Shown: positions 1 to 11,167 of the stretch, piece after piece
Layout of the letters: each line of letters starts with the position of its first letter
Numbering within the stretch: position 1 is the stretch's first letter
DNA from: a bacterium
GTDB taxonomy: Bacteria > Gemmatimonadota > Gemmatimonadetes > Gemmatimonadales > Gemmatimonadaceae
Reading direction: 5' to 3'
NCBI GenBank assembly: GCA_021813725.1
Contig: JAKAJN010000015.1
Span: 1-40,070, forward strand
Length of the DNA: 40,070 bases
Notes under the pieces: generated by a model
The model's input: the letters and a program-made list of their open reading frames with translations, nothing else
Database searches by the model: none
What the model was told of the DNA's origin: nothing
Position numbers and translations under genes: made by a program

Positions 1-66
1 CTGCTTTCTCTCTGCTTCTTCTCTGCTTCTTCTCTGCTTCTTCTCTGCTTTCTGTCTGCTTTCTCT
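1..66. repeat. 11-nt tandem repeat array (family A, copy 1)
   Basis: Six head-to-tail units of 11 nt start at 1, 12, 23, 34, 45 and 56. Each begins CTGCTT and ends in a pyrimidine-only stretch (CTGCTTTCTCT or CTGCTTCTTCT). The array may continue to the left of the window. It lies just 3' of the minus-strand coiled-coil/zinc-ribbon gene. Read on the opposite strand the unit is CAGAGARRAAG-like, matching the arrays at 11168 and 38619. Function unknown. Confidence 0.9.
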
Positions 67-73
67 CTGCCCC

Positions 74-1234
74 TCAAAGCGCCGCCAGCTCTCCCCCGCA
101 CCGTTCGCAGTACCACTCCGTCGGGAAGTTGAGCGTGCCGCACTCCTGGCACCGCAGCGACTTGATCGCCTCGCTCGTGCGGGGCGTCGGTCGCCCGAAG
201 AAACTCTCCCTCGGCGGCGTCATCTCCTGACTCACCCGCGGCTCGGGCACGGGGTCCGGGAAGGGAGTCGGAGGCTCGGGCAAGGCGTAGGGGTTTGGCT
301 CCTCAGGAACGGGCGTCGGCTCCGGCTCCTGCGCGACGGTCGGCGGCGGCGGCTGTGCCACGCCTCGCCGGGGCGTCGGCGTGGCCCGACGCGGCTCCGG
401 AGTCGCCCGCTTGGGAACCAACGCCGGTTCCGCCGGATGGCGCACCTCCACCGGCGTCGGACGGCCAACCACCGACTTCAGAAACGCCAGCTCGTCGAAG
501 CTCGGCGCGAGCGGCTGGGCCGGCTCAACGGGCGCGATGATCGACTGCTCGTGAATCGGAATCGTCGGCGCCGTCGGTTGGAGCGGTGCAATCGCCTCGG
601 CAGCCACTTCCGATGCGTCGGTCCGCTCCGGAGCTGTCGTCTCGCCGAAGGTCGACGGTGACACCGTCGGCAGTGATTCCCCGGACGCGGCATCCGACAG
701 CGCCGCGTCAACCGTCATGACGGCTTCGCCTTCGCCCGACGCCATCGCCGGCGCGTCAGCGCTCGCCGGCTCCTCCCACGAGCCGGCGGGCCCCTCGCGA
801 CCGGCAACCTCTGCCAGCACTTCGCGCAGGCGATGCAGCTCGTCCCGCAGCGTATCGCGCTCGCCCGTGGCGAGCCCCAGTTCGTCGTCGTGCTTCGCGC
901 GCCGGCGTTCCCACTCCTTTTCGCTGTACTCACCAACGGCAAACCGCAGCTCGGCCTCGGCACGCTCCTCACGTTTGCGCGCGACCGCCTCTTCCTTGTC
1001 GGTCAATCGGGTGGCGACGTCCGCCGCCGCGGTGTGCACGGAATCCGATGCCGCGACCAGCTTGGCCTGCACCTTGTCGAGCTTCGCAGCGTAATCGTCG
1101 TGGACCTTCTGGAAGACGGCGGGCGGCGTGCTGTCGCGCCTGCCCTCCAGCGCCACGAGCCAATCGCCAACCTTGCGCCGCTCGGCCAGCAACTTCGTCA
1201 CCGTCTCCACCGCGTCGCGATCCGGGGTGCTCAT
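74..1234 (-). CDS. Coiled-coil protein with C-terminal zinc ribbon, unknown function
   Basis: I do not recognise a named family. The 386-residue protein has three visible parts. Residues about 1-150 are charged and heptad-like, rich in Glu, Arg, Lys and Ala, and should form a long coiled coil. Residues about 150-350 are Pro, Ala, Glu and Thr rich and look disordered. The last 25 residues form a zinc ribbon with two CxxC knuckles (Cys362/365 and Cys376/379). No signal peptide or membrane segment is seen, so it is probably cytosolic. The ATG lies 8 nt after the stop of the aldolase gene, and the GAGAGG that can serve as its ribosome-binding site is inside the end of that gene, so the two are probably co-transcribed and perhaps translationally coupled. 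A scaffold or nucleic-acid-binding role is possible but only inferred. Confidence 0.8.
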   Translation of the reverse strand: MSTPDRDAVETVTKLLAERRKVGDWLVALEGRRDSTPPAVFQKVHDDYAAKLDKVQAKLVAASDSVHTAAADVATRLTDKEEAVARKREERAEAELRFAVGEYSEKEWERRRAKHDDELGLATGERDTLRDELHRLREVLAEVAGREGPAGSWEEPASADAPAMASGEGEAVMTVDAALSDAASGESLPTVSPSTFGETTAPERTDASEVAAEAIAPLQPTAPTIPIHEQSIIAPVEPAQPLAPSFDELAFLKSVVGRPTPVEVRHPAEPALVPKRATPEPRRATPTPRRGVAQPPPPTVAQEPEPTPVPEEPNPYALPEPPTPFPDPVPEPRVSQEMTPPRESFFGRPTPRTSEAIKSLRCQECGTLNFPTEWYCERCGGELAAL

Positions 1235-1242
1235 CTGCGGGG

Positions 1243-1866
1243 TTACCTCTCAGCGGGTCGGGACGCCTGCCGCAGCGCATCGAGCTCGGCGAGTGCGGCG
1301 TCCGGAAGGGAGCGTACGGCGCCAAGCGCGCGCGCCGTCCACAGAGTGCGGGCGCCGTTCTCGAGACTCTCCATGCGCTGGTGCGCCTGAGTCAGCGTCG
1401 CGCCGAGCGTCAGCGCGCCGTGGTGCGCCATCAGGAAGGCGTCGTGCGACGCCCAGTACGGGTCAAACGCATCGGCGGCGGCCTCGGTACCCGGCGTTCC
1501 GTACGGGACCAGCGCCACCGGACCGACGCCATAGCGCAGTTCGGCCAGTGCCGTGGTGGCGATCGTCTCGCCGGTGATCGAAAAGGCCGTGGCCACGGGA
1601 GGATGGGCGTGGACCACCGCACGTGCATCACTGCGCCGCGCGTAGGCGCGCAGGTGCACGGCCAGCTCGGAGGTCGGGCGCCGTGTGCCGTTGCGCACGG
1701 CGCCGTCGAGACCGAGTTCCACGAGATCCTCCGGACGAAGGTCCACCTTGGAGAGACCGGCCGGCGTGACGAGCAACGCGTCCACGCCGACCCGGACGGA
1801 GACATTCCCGTCCTGGCCTGCGATCAGTCCGCGTTCGTAAAGGCGCCGGCAGATGGTGCATACCAT
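1243..1866 (-). CDS. Class II aldolase/adducin family protein (fuculose-phosphate-aldolase-like)
   Basis: The 207-residue product matches the zinc-dependent class II aldolase fold. Near the N-terminus is GQDGNVSVR, the phosphate-binding type of motif. The metal and catalytic set follows: Glu in TSELAVHL, the HAH pair in VVHAHPP, and a late histidine in AHHGALTLG. Known members cleave sugar phosphates such as L-fuculose-1-phosphate or L-ribulose-5-phosphate, or act as methylthioribulose-phosphate dehydratases; the substrate cannot be told here. The ATG at 1866 is the only usable start, because an in-frame TAA lies upstream within the end of pyrC with no other start codon between. It is 32 nt after pyrC and lacks a clear Shine-Dalgarno, which suggests expression as part of the pyr operon. 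Confidence 0.85.
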   Translation of the reverse strand: MVCTICRRLYERGLIAGQDGNVSVRVGVDALLVTPAGLSKVDLRPEDLVELGLDGAVRNGTRRPTSELAVHLRAYARRSDARAVVHAHPPVATAFSITGETIATTALAELRYGVGPVALVPYGTPGTEAAADAFDPYWASHDAFLMAHHGALTLGATLTQAHQRMESLENGARTLWTARALGAVRSLPDAALAELDALRQASRPAER

Positions 1867-1898
1867 CTGCCGGAGATCGTCGGTCCGGTGCGTGTCGG

Positions 1899-3194
1899 CT
1901 ACCCCATCTTCTTATAGACGATCCGACCGTCCACGAGGGTACATCCCACGCGACCGTGGAGGATGCGGCCGGCGTAGGGTGTGTTGCGCCCCTTGGTCAG
2001 GAAGCCGGCCGGATCCACGGTCCATGCCTGATCCGGATTGAAGACGGTGATGTCGGCGGCCGACCCGCGGCGCAGCGTCCCACCCGGGAGGTTGAACAGC
2101 CGGGCCGGCGCGCAGGACATTCGCTCCACCAGCGTCGGCAGCGAGATGATACCCGACTTCACCAGCCAGGTCACGTTGACGGCGAGCGCGGTCTCCAAAC
2201 CGATGATCCCGTTTGGGGCATCGCTGAACTCGCGCTGTTTCTCGTCATTGTGATGCGGCGCGTGGTCGGTGGCGATGACATCAATGGTCCCGTCCTTCAC
2301 CGCCTGCTGCACGGCCTCGACGTCGGCGGCGGTGCGCAGCGGCGGGTTCATCTTGGCGTTCGTGTTGTACCCCTCCACCATCTCGTGCGTGAGCGAGAGG
2401 TGATGCGGGCAGGCTTCGGCCGTCACGGGAATGCCCCGCTCCTTCCCCCATCGGATGAGCTCGACCGAACCCTTGGTGCTCATATGGCAGAGGTGGACGT
2501 GGCCGCCCGTGAGCCGCGCGAGGAGGATGTCGCGAATGGCCATGATCTCCTCGGCCTCCGCGGGAATGCCCTTGAGTCCGAGGCGCGCGGAGACGAAGCC
2601 CTCGTGCATCGCGCCGCCGGCGGCGAGCGTCGGCTCCTCGCAGTGGTCCGCGACCGGAATGCCGAAGGTGCGCGCGTATTCGAGCGCGGTGCGCATCAAC
2701 TGCGCGCTCACCACCGGCTTGCCGTCGTCGCTGACCGCGACGGCGCCGGCGTGCACCATCTCGCCAAATTCGGCGAGGCGCTCGCCCTGCTGGCCAATGG
2801 AGATGGCGCCGATCGGATAGACGCGGGCGGCGCCGGCCGCGCGGCCCTGCTTGAGAACGAAGCCGATGGCCGCCTGGTTGTCGGTGACCGGGTCGGTGTT
2901 GGGCATGGCGCAGACAGCCGTGAAGCCGCCGGCGGCCGCGGCGCGCGCACCGGTGAGAATGGTCTCCACGTCCTCCCGCCCCGGCTCGCGCAGGTGGCAA
3001 TGGACGTCAATGAATCCGGGCGCGACCACCTGCCCCGCACAGTCAACGACCTCGGCGCCGTCCGGCTGGGCGATGTTCCCGCCGAACGCCTCGACCTTGC
3101 CGTCCCGCACGAGCAAGTCGCCCACACCATCGAGTTGGGACGACGGGTCGAGGAGGCGCCCACCCTTCAGCAGCACGTCACGATGTTCAGTCAT
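1899..3194 (-). CDS. pyrC: Dihydroorotase
   Basis: This enzyme closes carbamoyl-aspartate to dihydroorotate, the third step of pyrimidine synthesis, in the cytosol. The 431-residue protein is of the class I amidohydrolase type. It shows the metal motif DVHCHLRE (His65, His67), the following MPNTDP substrate loop, later histidines in ADHCEEP and LCHMST, and the catalytic Asp in ATDHAPHH near residue 308. The set of metal ligands looks complete, so it should be an active enzyme and not one of the inactive partners of PyrB. Its ATG shares one base with the pyrB stop (TGATG), so translation is probably coupled. Length is normal for the family. Confidence 0.97.
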   Translation of the reverse strand: MTEHRDVLLKGGRLLDPSSQLDGVGDLLVRDGKVEAFGGNIAQPDGAEVVDCAGQVVAPGFIDVHCHLREPGREDVETILTGARAAAAGGFTAVCAMPNTDPVTDNQAAIGFVLKQGRAAGAARVYPIGAISIGQQGERLAEFGEMVHAGAVAVSDDGKPVVSAQLMRTALEYARTFGIPVADHCEEPTLAAGGAMHEGFVSARLGLKGIPAEAEEIMAIRDILLARLTGGHVHLCHMSTKGSVELIRWGKERGIPVTAEACPHHLSLTHEMVEGYNTNAKMNPPLRTAADVEAVQQAVKDGTIDVIATDHAPHHNDEKQREFSDAPNGIIGLETALAVNVTWLVKSGIISLPTLVERMSCAPARLFNLPGGTLRRGSAADITVFNPDQAWTVDPAGFLTKGRNTPYAGRILHGRVGCTLVDGRIVYKKMG

Positions 3195-4153
3195 CAGCGT
3201 TCGCCGCCCTTGGCGGCCTCGGCAAGCGCCGGCGCGTGGCCGGCAAGGAGATAGAGCACGGCCATGCGCACCGCCACGCCGTTGGTCACCTGGTCCAGGA
3301 TCACGGAGTGCGGGCCGTCGGCCACCTCGGAGTCGAGTTCGACGCCGCGGTTGATCGGACCCGGGTGCATGATCACAATGTCGCGCGGCGCGCGCTCCAG
3401 CCGTTCGCGCGAGATGCCGAACACGCGGTTGTACTCGCGCAACGACGGGATGTAGCCGGCGGTCATGCGCTCAAGCTGGAGGCGCAGCACGTTGAGCGCG
3501 TCGGCCCACTCGATGGCCTGCTCGACGCGGTCGAAGATCGTGACGCCGAAGTCTCCGATGGCCGTCGGCAGCAGCGAGCGCGGCCCGCACACCGCAACCT
3601 CGGCGCCCAACTTGGTGAGTCCCCAGATATTGGAGCGCGCCACCCGCGAATGGAGCACGTCGCCGACGATGCAGACGCGCCGGCCGGCGAGCGACCCGAA
3701 GCGCTGTCGCAGCGTCAGGAGGTCGAGCAGTCCCTGCGTGGGGTGCTCGTGCGTACCGTCGCCCGCATTGATGACGTTGCTTTCGATGCGTTCGGCGAGG
3801 AACTGCGCGGCGCCGGACGACGCATGACGGATGACGACCATGTCAATCCGCATCGCCTCGAGATTCTTGGCGGTGTCGACGAGCGTCTCGCCCTTCGTCA
3901 CCGAACTGGCGGCGGTGGCCACGTTGACGGTGTCGGCCGACAGGCGCTTCTCGGCGAACTCAAACGAGATGCGCGTGCGCGTGGACGCTTCGAAGAACAG
4001 ATTGACGACCGTGGCGCCACGCAGCGTGGGCACCTTTTTGATGGCGCGTTCGCTGATTTCGCGCAGCGGTTCCGCGGTGTCGAGAATGAGCGTGATCTGC
4101 TCGGCGGACAAATGCTCGAGCCCGAGCAGGTCCTTGCCGAGCGGAGCGCTCAC
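3194..4153 (-). CDS. pyrB: Aspartate carbamoyltransferase catalytic subunit
   Basis: This catalyses the committed step of pyrimidine synthesis, carbamoyl phosphate plus aspartate to carbamoyl-aspartate. The 319-residue length is normal. The carbamoyl-phosphate loop STRTR is at residues 57-61, the HPTQ motif is in the central part ([12 protein letters not shown]), and the aspartate-domain signature [11 protein letters not shown] is near the C-terminus. The start is a GTG that overlaps the pyrR stop in GTGA. No regulatory subunit gene (pyrI) is nearby, as expected when the catalytic trimer acts alone or with PyrC. It is the second gene of the pyrR-pyrB-pyrC order seen in many bacteria. Confidence 0.97.
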   Translation of the reverse strand: MSAPLGKDLLGLEHLSAEQITLILDTAEPLREISERAIKKVPTLRGATVVNLFFEASTRTRISFEFAEKRLSADTVNVATAASSVTKGETLVDTAKNLEAMRIDMVVIRHASSGAAQFLAERIESNVINAGDGTHEHPTQGLLDLLTLRQRFGSLAGRRVCIVGDVLHSRVARSNIWGLTKLGAEVAVCGPRSLLPTAIGDFGVTIFDRVEQAIEWADALNVLRLQLERMTAGYIPSLREYNRVFGISRERLERAPRDIVIMHPGPINRGVELDSEVADGPHSVILDQVTNGVAVRMAVLYLLAGHAPALAEAAKGGER

Positions 4154-4701
4154 GTTTCCTCCCCGGCGATGACCATGGTGACTTCGTCGCGGCCGTCGAG
4201 TTCGCTGACCAGCACGTCCACGCGACCGCCCTTCGGGACATCGATGGTGCGCCCCACGACATCGGCGTGGATCGGCAGCTCGCGCCCGCCGCGGTCCACG
4301 AGCACGGCCAGCATGATGCGGGCCGGGCGGCCAAAATCGGCGAGCTCATCGAGCGCCGCGCGAATGGTGCGCCCGGTATAGAGCACGTCATCCACGATGC
4401 AGACCGTCTTGCCGTCGATCTCCCACGGAATCACGGTCTTGCCCACGATGGGGCGCGGGCCGACGGTCTGCAGGTCGTCGCGATACAGCGTGATGTCGAG
4501 GGCCCCGCGCGGTACCGCCGCGCCTTCTCGCTCGGCAATCAGCCGCGCCAGCCGATCCGCGAGTTGCACGCCGCGTCGCTGGATGCCGACGAGCGCGAGC
4601 GACTCAGCGCCGTCCGCCCGCTCCACAATTTCGTCCGCCATGCGCGCCACGGTGCGTTCGAGCGCACGCGCGTTGAGGACGACGGTCGGGGCGTTGGCCA
4701 T
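4150..4701 (-). CDS. pyrR: Bifunctional pyrimidine operon regulator / uracil phosphoribosyltransferase PyrR
   Basis: PyrR senses UMP/UTP and controls pyr mRNA, and it can also make UMP from uracil and PRPP. The 183-residue protein carries the phosphoribosyltransferase PRPP-binding motif [13 protein letters not shown] at residues 100-112 and an IQRRG segment typical of PyrR. I chose the ATG at 4701 (MANAPTVV), because the longer open frame upstream runs through a terminator and has no family similarity. There is no Shine-Dalgarno before the ATG. A promoter-like pair lies so close that the mRNA may be leaderless. If so, no leader attenuator can precede pyrR, and control would have to act further down the message, as described for mycobacterial PyrR. 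Confidence 0.94.
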   Translation of the reverse strand: MANAPTVVLNARALERTVARMADEIVERADGAESLALVGIQRRGVQLADRLARLIAEREGAAVPRGALDITLYRDDLQTVGPRPIVGKTVIPWEIDGKTVCIVDDVLYTGRTIRAALDELADFGRPARIMLAVLVDRGGRELPIHADVVGRTIDVPKGGRVDVLVSELDGRDEVTMVIAGEET

Positions 4702-4711
4702 GCGAGAAGGA

Positions 4712-4740
4712 ATATGCGCCCGAGACTGCCAGTTGGACAA
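4712..4740 (-). promoter_or_regulatory. Candidate promoter of the pyr operon
   Basis: On the minus strand TTGTCC (4735-4740) and GCATAT (4712-4717) are separated by 17 nt, a sigma70-like arrangement. The predicted start of transcription falls about 4 nt before the pyrR ATG, giving a leaderless or nearly leaderless message. This is consistent with the absence of a Shine-Dalgarno. The -10 match is only partial. Confidence 0.45.
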
Positions 4741-4752
4741 CGGGCGGATGCG

Positions 4753-4782
4753 AAAAAGCCCCCGGCGAAGGCCGGAGGCTTG
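4753..4782 (-). terminator. Rho-independent terminator between the small gene and pyrR
   Basis: On the minus strand an 11-bp GC-rich stem (AAGCCTCCGGC with GCCGGGGGCTT, one G-U pair) closes a CTTC tetraloop and is followed by five T. It lies about 50 nt after the stop of the small gene at 4832-5032 and upstream of the candidate pyr promoter. It most simply ends the small-gene transcript. It could instead be a pyr attenuator if transcription started further upstream, but I see no competing antiterminator. Confidence 0.8.
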
Positions 4783-4831
4783 CGACGCGCAGCGGACGCG
4801 CGGCCGTTCGTACGCGCGGCACGTCCCCCGC

Positions 4832-5032
4832 TCAGGCCGCCCGGCGCGGCGTGGCCGGGACGAGCGTGGCCTGGGGACGGGCGAGGTACACCTTCTCGCG
4901 GCCCGGGCCCACGGCGTCACGGCGCAGCGGGTACGGAATCCACCCAATGATCGTGCCCCGATCATCGCACAGGCACAGCAGGGATCCGCCGGTTGTCATC
5001 AACACTCTCGCTTCCACTGGGGGGTCCTCCAT
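4832..5032 (-). CDS. Small conserved-looking protein of unknown function
   Basis: The 66-residue reading frame starts at the ATG at 5032 (MEDPPVEARVL), which has GGGGTGA 4 nt upstream. A second in-frame ATG at residue 12 (MTTGGSLL) would give a 55-residue protein. The central part, LCLCDDRGTIIGWIPYPLRR, looks like a short beta-rich domain, and the C-terminus is basic. No membrane segment is seen and no family is recognised. A clear terminator follows about 50 nt downstream, and the gene is divergent from the histidine kinase, so it is probably a single-gene transcript. The presence of a terminator supports it being a real gene. Confidence 0.6.
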   Translation of the reverse strand: MEDPPVEARVLMTTGGSLLCLCDDRGTIIGWIPYPLRRDAVGPGREKVYLARPQATLVPATPRRAA

Positions 5033-5107
5033 TGCGTCACCCCGGCCTCGGGCTCGCCTGCGGGGGTTCACTCTCTATGACACCCACGCACGGGAAAAGG
5101 TTTGCCG

Positions 5108-7660
<2,553 letters not shown>

Positions 7661-7663
7661 GCG

Positions 7664-8356
7664 ATGTGCGGACGGTTCGCGCTCTCCAAGAGCGATCGCA
7701 TCGACTGGGCGCAGTTCGGCGTGCGCCGTGGCCCGGTTCTGCCGCCGCACTGGAATCTGGGGCCAGGCCGCCCGGTGGACGCGGTGCGTCGCGTCGGGGA
7801 CGATGCTGAGGTCGCGTCGCTGCGATGGGGGCTGGTCCCGTTCTGGGCCGCGGATCCGTCCATTGGCAGTCGGCTGGCGAATGCGCGTGCCGAATCAGTG
7901 GCCGAGAAGCCGGCGTTTCGCGCCGCATTCCGTCAGCGGCGGTGTCTGATTCCCGCTGACGGGTTCTACGAATGGCAGGTCGTCACCGGCAGCGCGCGGA
8001 AACAGCCGTGGTTCGTGCGCCGCATTGACCAGTCGGTCTTTGCGCTCGCCGGTCTGTGGGAGCGCTGGGAGCCACGCGTGCCCTCCACCGACGGTGACGC
8101 GCCGGCCAACGCGCTCGAGACCTGCACGATTCTCACCACGGCCCCCAACGCCCTGATGGCGCCAATCCACTCGCGAATGCCAGTGATCGTCGCCCCGGAG
8201 CGTTACAACGAGTGGCTGTCGCCGACGACACCAGCGGCGCGCGTTGGCACGCTCATGGCGCCGTGGGATCCCGACGCGTGGGCGGCCCATCGCGTCGGCA
8301 CGCGCGTCAACGCCATCGCGCACGACGATGAGGCGTGCGTGATGCCGATCGAGTAG
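7664..8356 (+). CDS. SOS-response-associated peptidase (SRAP/YedK/HMCES family)
   Basis: SRAP proteins shield abasic sites in single-stranded DNA by forming a covalent link through their second residue. The 230-residue protein begins MCGRF, so Cys2 is exposed after removal of Met. The other family residues are present: Asn73 in LANARAES, Glu104 in ADGFYEWQ and His169 in MAPIHSRMP, together with the LRWGLVPFW strand. Length matches E. coli YedK. It starts only 3 nt after the histidine-kinase stop, so the two are almost surely co-transcribed. No LexA-type site is evident in front of the pair. Function is confident from the family; the reason for the link to a kinase is unknown. Confidence 0.95.
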   Translation: MCGRFALSKSDRIDWAQFGVRRGPVLPPHWNLGPGRPVDAVRRVGDDAEVASLRWGLVPFWAADPSIGSRLANARAESVAEKPAFRAAFRQRRCLIPADGFYEWQVVTGSARKQPWFVRRIDQSVFALAGLWERWEPRVPSTDGDAPANALETCTILTTAPNALMAPIHSRMPVIVAPERYNEWLSPTTPAARVGTLMAPWDPDAWAAHRVGTRVNAIAHDDEACVMPIE

Positions 8357-8371
8357 CACACCACGCCGAGT

Positions 8372-8400
8372 CCGTGGCGCGTGCCGTGTGGCCGCCACGG
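8372..8400. terminator. GC hairpin between convergent genes, possible bidirectional terminator
   Basis: A perfect 8-bp stem (CCGTGGCG with CGCCACGG) with a 13-nt loop lies between the SRAP gene and the convergent M14 peptidase gene. No T-run follows on either strand, so it is a weak candidate and could be chance in GC-rich DNA. Confidence 0.3.
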
Positions 8401-8437
8401 TGGGCCCGCGACGGAGATGCGCTGCGAGTCCGGCAGG

Positions 8438-11053
8438 TCAGCGCGGTGCCGCGGGCGCACTCGCGGGCACGCGCCCGTACAGTGCGGCGTTGAGCACGAC
8501 CCGGAACGTTCCAATCGTCTGCCCGCGCCACTGCGGTCGGAAGCCGATCAACACCACGTGACCGCGTCCGTGCTTCACGTCCAGCGCGGCGGCGTTGCGC
8601 GGCAGGAACTGCGAACCCAGCAGGTAGCCGGAGCGCAGTGGCGAGGCGCCCTTGTCGTAACGCGCCAGCACGGCTCCGTCGAATCCCTCGGACGTGGCGA
8701 AGACCGGACTCTGGTCGAAGAAGACCTTCGCGCGCTCCGGCATGCCGGCCATCACCGGATGCGATGGCTCGGTGACGACCTCCAGGATGGATCCGCTGGC
8801 GAAGAAGTCCTTGGCGGCCACGCCCTGGAGCAGGTTCCTCACGGGCAGCTGCAGCTGCTCGATGGCAAAGAGGGCGCTCTGGTTGAGCGCCAGCAGGGTG
8901 CCGCCGTCGCGCACGAAGGCGTCGAGCGCGCGGATGCCCGCGTCGCCCAACCCGCCCTCCAGGGCCGGCGGCACGCGCCCGCTGCCGAATCCGTCGCGCA
9001 GCGTGCGCGCGCGATCCGACGCAAACACGATGGCGTCGAAGCGATCGCCGAGGTTGCCGGCCCGGACGTCGGCGTTGGAGATAATGCGGTAGTTGAACTC
9101 GTACTGGTCGAGCAGCCACTCCGTCCATCCCTCGTCCATGCTCGGCACATTCGATCGGAAGAGCGCGATGCGCGCATGCACGGGCTCGGTGCCGGCCGCT
9201 GGCGCGTCGCGGCGCTCGGCCCGCAGGGCAAGCTCGCCCGCCCACGCCTCGAGACGCGCCGACGCGACGCCAGACACGACGTAGCGGCCGGCCGCGCGAT
9301 GCACCGTGCCACCGGCGGCGAGCGCGCGATTGATGAGCGTGAACGCCGCGTTCTGCGCCGGATCCACCGCCAATGCCGAGCCGCTTCCCGTGATGCGCGC
9401 CGGCGGCGGCATGATGCCGGCGGCCATCGCGCTGGTGGTGAGCGGCGCGTCGGCCCGCAGCGCGTCGGTGGCGCGCCCCAGCACCGTCTTGAGCGCCGCG
9501 CGGAACTCGGCCGACAGCGGTTCGCGCGCCTCGACGACGCGCACGTCCGCGAGATAGGGCAGCGTCCAGCCGGCCGCATCGTACGGCGGTTCGGGCGCGC
9601 CGCCCTCGCGCAGATCCGGGTAGTCCTGCACGTCGAAGAGCTGACGCACCAGCTCGGCATACTCCTGATCCATCGCGATCACCCACGTGCCGGACGGGTA
9701 CCGGACACCGCTATACGTTACTTCGCGTGATAGTTCACTGACGCGCACGCCGAGGAAGGCGAGGCGCTGCAGCAGCGCGACGGCCGCCGCCGGGTCGCGC
9801 TGCGCCTGCGGCACCAGGTAGGCGAATGGCGGTTCCGTCGCATAGCGCGCGATCGCGCGGCGGCCCGCCTGGTAGCGGTTCCAGAGCAGATCCTCGCGGT
9901 ACTTGGCGGCGTAGTCGAGCGTCGCGAGCGACGCCGTCTCCATGTAGTCCACCGCATCCCGCAGGCGCCACCACCCGCCGGGCCACGGGCTCGCATAGAG
10001 CGATTGGGGGCGCAGGTCGCGGTACTCCGCGGGGAAATCGTCCACCGTGTAGAACTTCGGAGTGGCGTAGCTGTAGAGCGCCGTCTCGGTCCAGAACGCG
10101 ACGATGTTCTGCAGCATCGGCATGTAGTCGATGTAGCCGGGATACCACGCGTCGAACCCCTTCCCCATGTGCGTGGCGCCAACCTTCCCCTCCGTCTCGA
10201 GCGCCTGCGCGATGGTCATGCCGATGGTGTTCACTTCGCGCGACATCAGCCCCGGCACCCGCGGGGCGATGGGTTCGGCGAACGGCGGCAGCCAGATGCG
10301 CGTGGGGAACGGCGCCGTCTGGTGCTGGACGTAGATGACCTGTGGCTCCCAGTGGCGCCACGTGCGGGCGATGACGCGCGACTCGACGACGTTCAGCATG
10401 TACGCGTCGCGGTTGTTGTCGTGCCCGATGTACTTCTGGTACAGCCGGTCGAGCGGTGCCACCTCGTAGGGCGTGCCGACGTTCTGGCGGTACCAGTTGA
10501 CGACGATGTCCTGCCCGTCGGGGTTGAGCGATGGCCAGAGCAGGAGGACCGTCTGGTCGAGGATGGCACGCGTGCGATCGTCGTTGCGCGACAGCAGGTC
10601 GTAGGCGAGCTGGATGGTGTGTTGTGACCCGGCAATCTCGGAGGCGTGCAGTCCGCCGCTGATGTCCACGAACGCGCGGCCATCGTGCGCCAACTGGCGT
10701 GCCTCGGCGACGCTGAGGTCGGCGGGGTGCGCCAGGCGCTGGGCGATGCCGCGCAGCGCCTCGAGGTTCGCGAGATTGGCCGGCGACGAGATGAGCGCCA
10801 GCGTCCAGTCACGCCCTTCCGACGTCTTGCCGACGGTCAGCAACTTGATGCGATCGCTGGCCGCGGCGAGCTGGCGGAAGTATCGGACGCTCTCGTCGTA
10901 TCCGATGAGCTTGAAGTCGGCGCCGACCGCGTGGCCGAAGACCGACTCGGGGGTCGGCACCGGGCGCGGCTGCGCCGCGCCAGGAACGGGGCTGACCAGC
11001 AGGGCGACGACGGCGCCGGCGAGGCCGACGCAACTCCGAAGGGTGTGCGTCAT
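8438..11053 (-). CDS. Exported M14-family zinc carboxypeptidase with C-terminal glutamine-amidotransferase-like domain
   Basis: An 871-residue secreted metallopeptidase. The N-terminus is a signal peptide (hydrophobic LAGAVVALLVSPVPGAAQ). The M14 zinc site is visible: HxxE at His136/Glu139 (GGLHASEIAG), the substrate-binding NPDG and NNRDAYM, a later zinc His in YVQHQTAPFP, and the catalytic Glu in AFWTETALY. The C-terminal third has alternating strands and helices with IVFASD and DGGTLLALNQSA, resembling the class I amidotransferase-like domain that follows some M14 peptidases. Its real peptide substrate is unknown. The ATG at 11053 has GGGAG 6 nt upstream; the longer frame runs backwards through a tRNA gene and is not real. 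Only 21 nt separate it from tRNA-Ser(GGA), so it is probably transcribed with the tRNAs. Confidence 0.92.
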   Translation of the reverse strand: MTHTLRSCVGLAGAVVALLVSPVPGAAQPRPVPTPESVFGHAVGADFKLIGYDESVRYFRQLAAASDRIKLLTVGKTSEGRDWTLALISSPANLANLEALRGIAQRLAHPADLSVAEARQLAHDGRAFVDISGGLHASEIAGSQHTIQLAYDLLSRNDDRTRAILDQTVLLLWPSLNPDGQDIVVNWYRQNVGTPYEVAPLDRLYQKYIGHDNNRDAYMLNVVESRVIARTWRHWEPQVIYVQHQTAPFPTRIWLPPFAEPIAPRVPGLMSREVNTIGMTIAQALETEGKVGATHMGKGFDAWYPGYIDYMPMLQNIVAFWTETALYSYATPKFYTVDDFPAEYRDLRPQSLYASPWPGGWWRLRDAVDYMETASLATLDYAAKYREDLLWNRYQAGRRAIARYATEPPFAYLVPQAQRDPAAAVALLQRLAFLGVRVSELSREVTYSGVRYPSGTWVIAMDQEYAELVRQLFDVQDYPDLREGGAPEPPYDAAGWTLPYLADVRVVEAREPLSAEFRAALKTVLGRATDALRADAPLTTSAMAAGIMPPPARITGSGSALAVDPAQNAAFTLINRALAAGGTVHRAAGRYVVSGVASARLEAWAGELALRAERRDAPAAGTEPVHARIALFRSNVPSMDEGWTEWLLDQYEFNYRIISNADVRAGNLGDRFDAIVFASDRARTLRDGFGSGRVPPALEGGLGDAGIRALDAFVRDGGTLLALNQSALFAIEQLQLPVRNLLQGVAAKDFFASGSILEVVTEPSHPVMAGMPERAKVFFDQSPVFATSEGFDGAVLARYDKGASPLRSGYLLGSQFLPRNAAALDVKHGRGHVVLIGFRPQWRGQTIGTFRVVLNAALYGRVPASAPAAPR

Positions 11054-11074
11054 GCTGCTCCCGGGGCAAATGGA

Positions 11075-11161
11075 CGGACAGGGCGGGATTCGAACCCGCG
11101 AGTGAGTTGCCCCACCACACGCTTTCCAGGCGTGCGCCTTAAGCCACTCGGCCACCTGTCC
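11075..11161 (-). tRNA. tRNA-Ser(GGA)
   Basis: All arms fold on the minus strand. The 7-bp acceptor stem pairs GGACAGG with CCTGTCC. The D arm is GCC...GGC, the anticodon stem is CACGC/GCGTG with loop CTGGAAA (anticodon GGA, reading UCC and UCU), and a long variable arm is typical of tRNA-Ser. The T arm is GCGGG-TTCGAAT-CCCGC. The discriminator is G. CCA is not encoded directly after it. Confidence 0.97.
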
Positions 11162-11167
11162 ATGAGA

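Noticed and set aside
4702-4831. PyrR attenuator in front of pyrR
   Set aside because: The terminator is there, but I find no conserved PyrR-binding loop or antiterminator pairing, and a promoter candidate lies downstream of the terminator.
5033-5107. Divergent promoter pair between the small gene and the histidine kinase
   Set aside because: Promoters must exist here, but no convincing -35/-10 pair can be picked on either strand.
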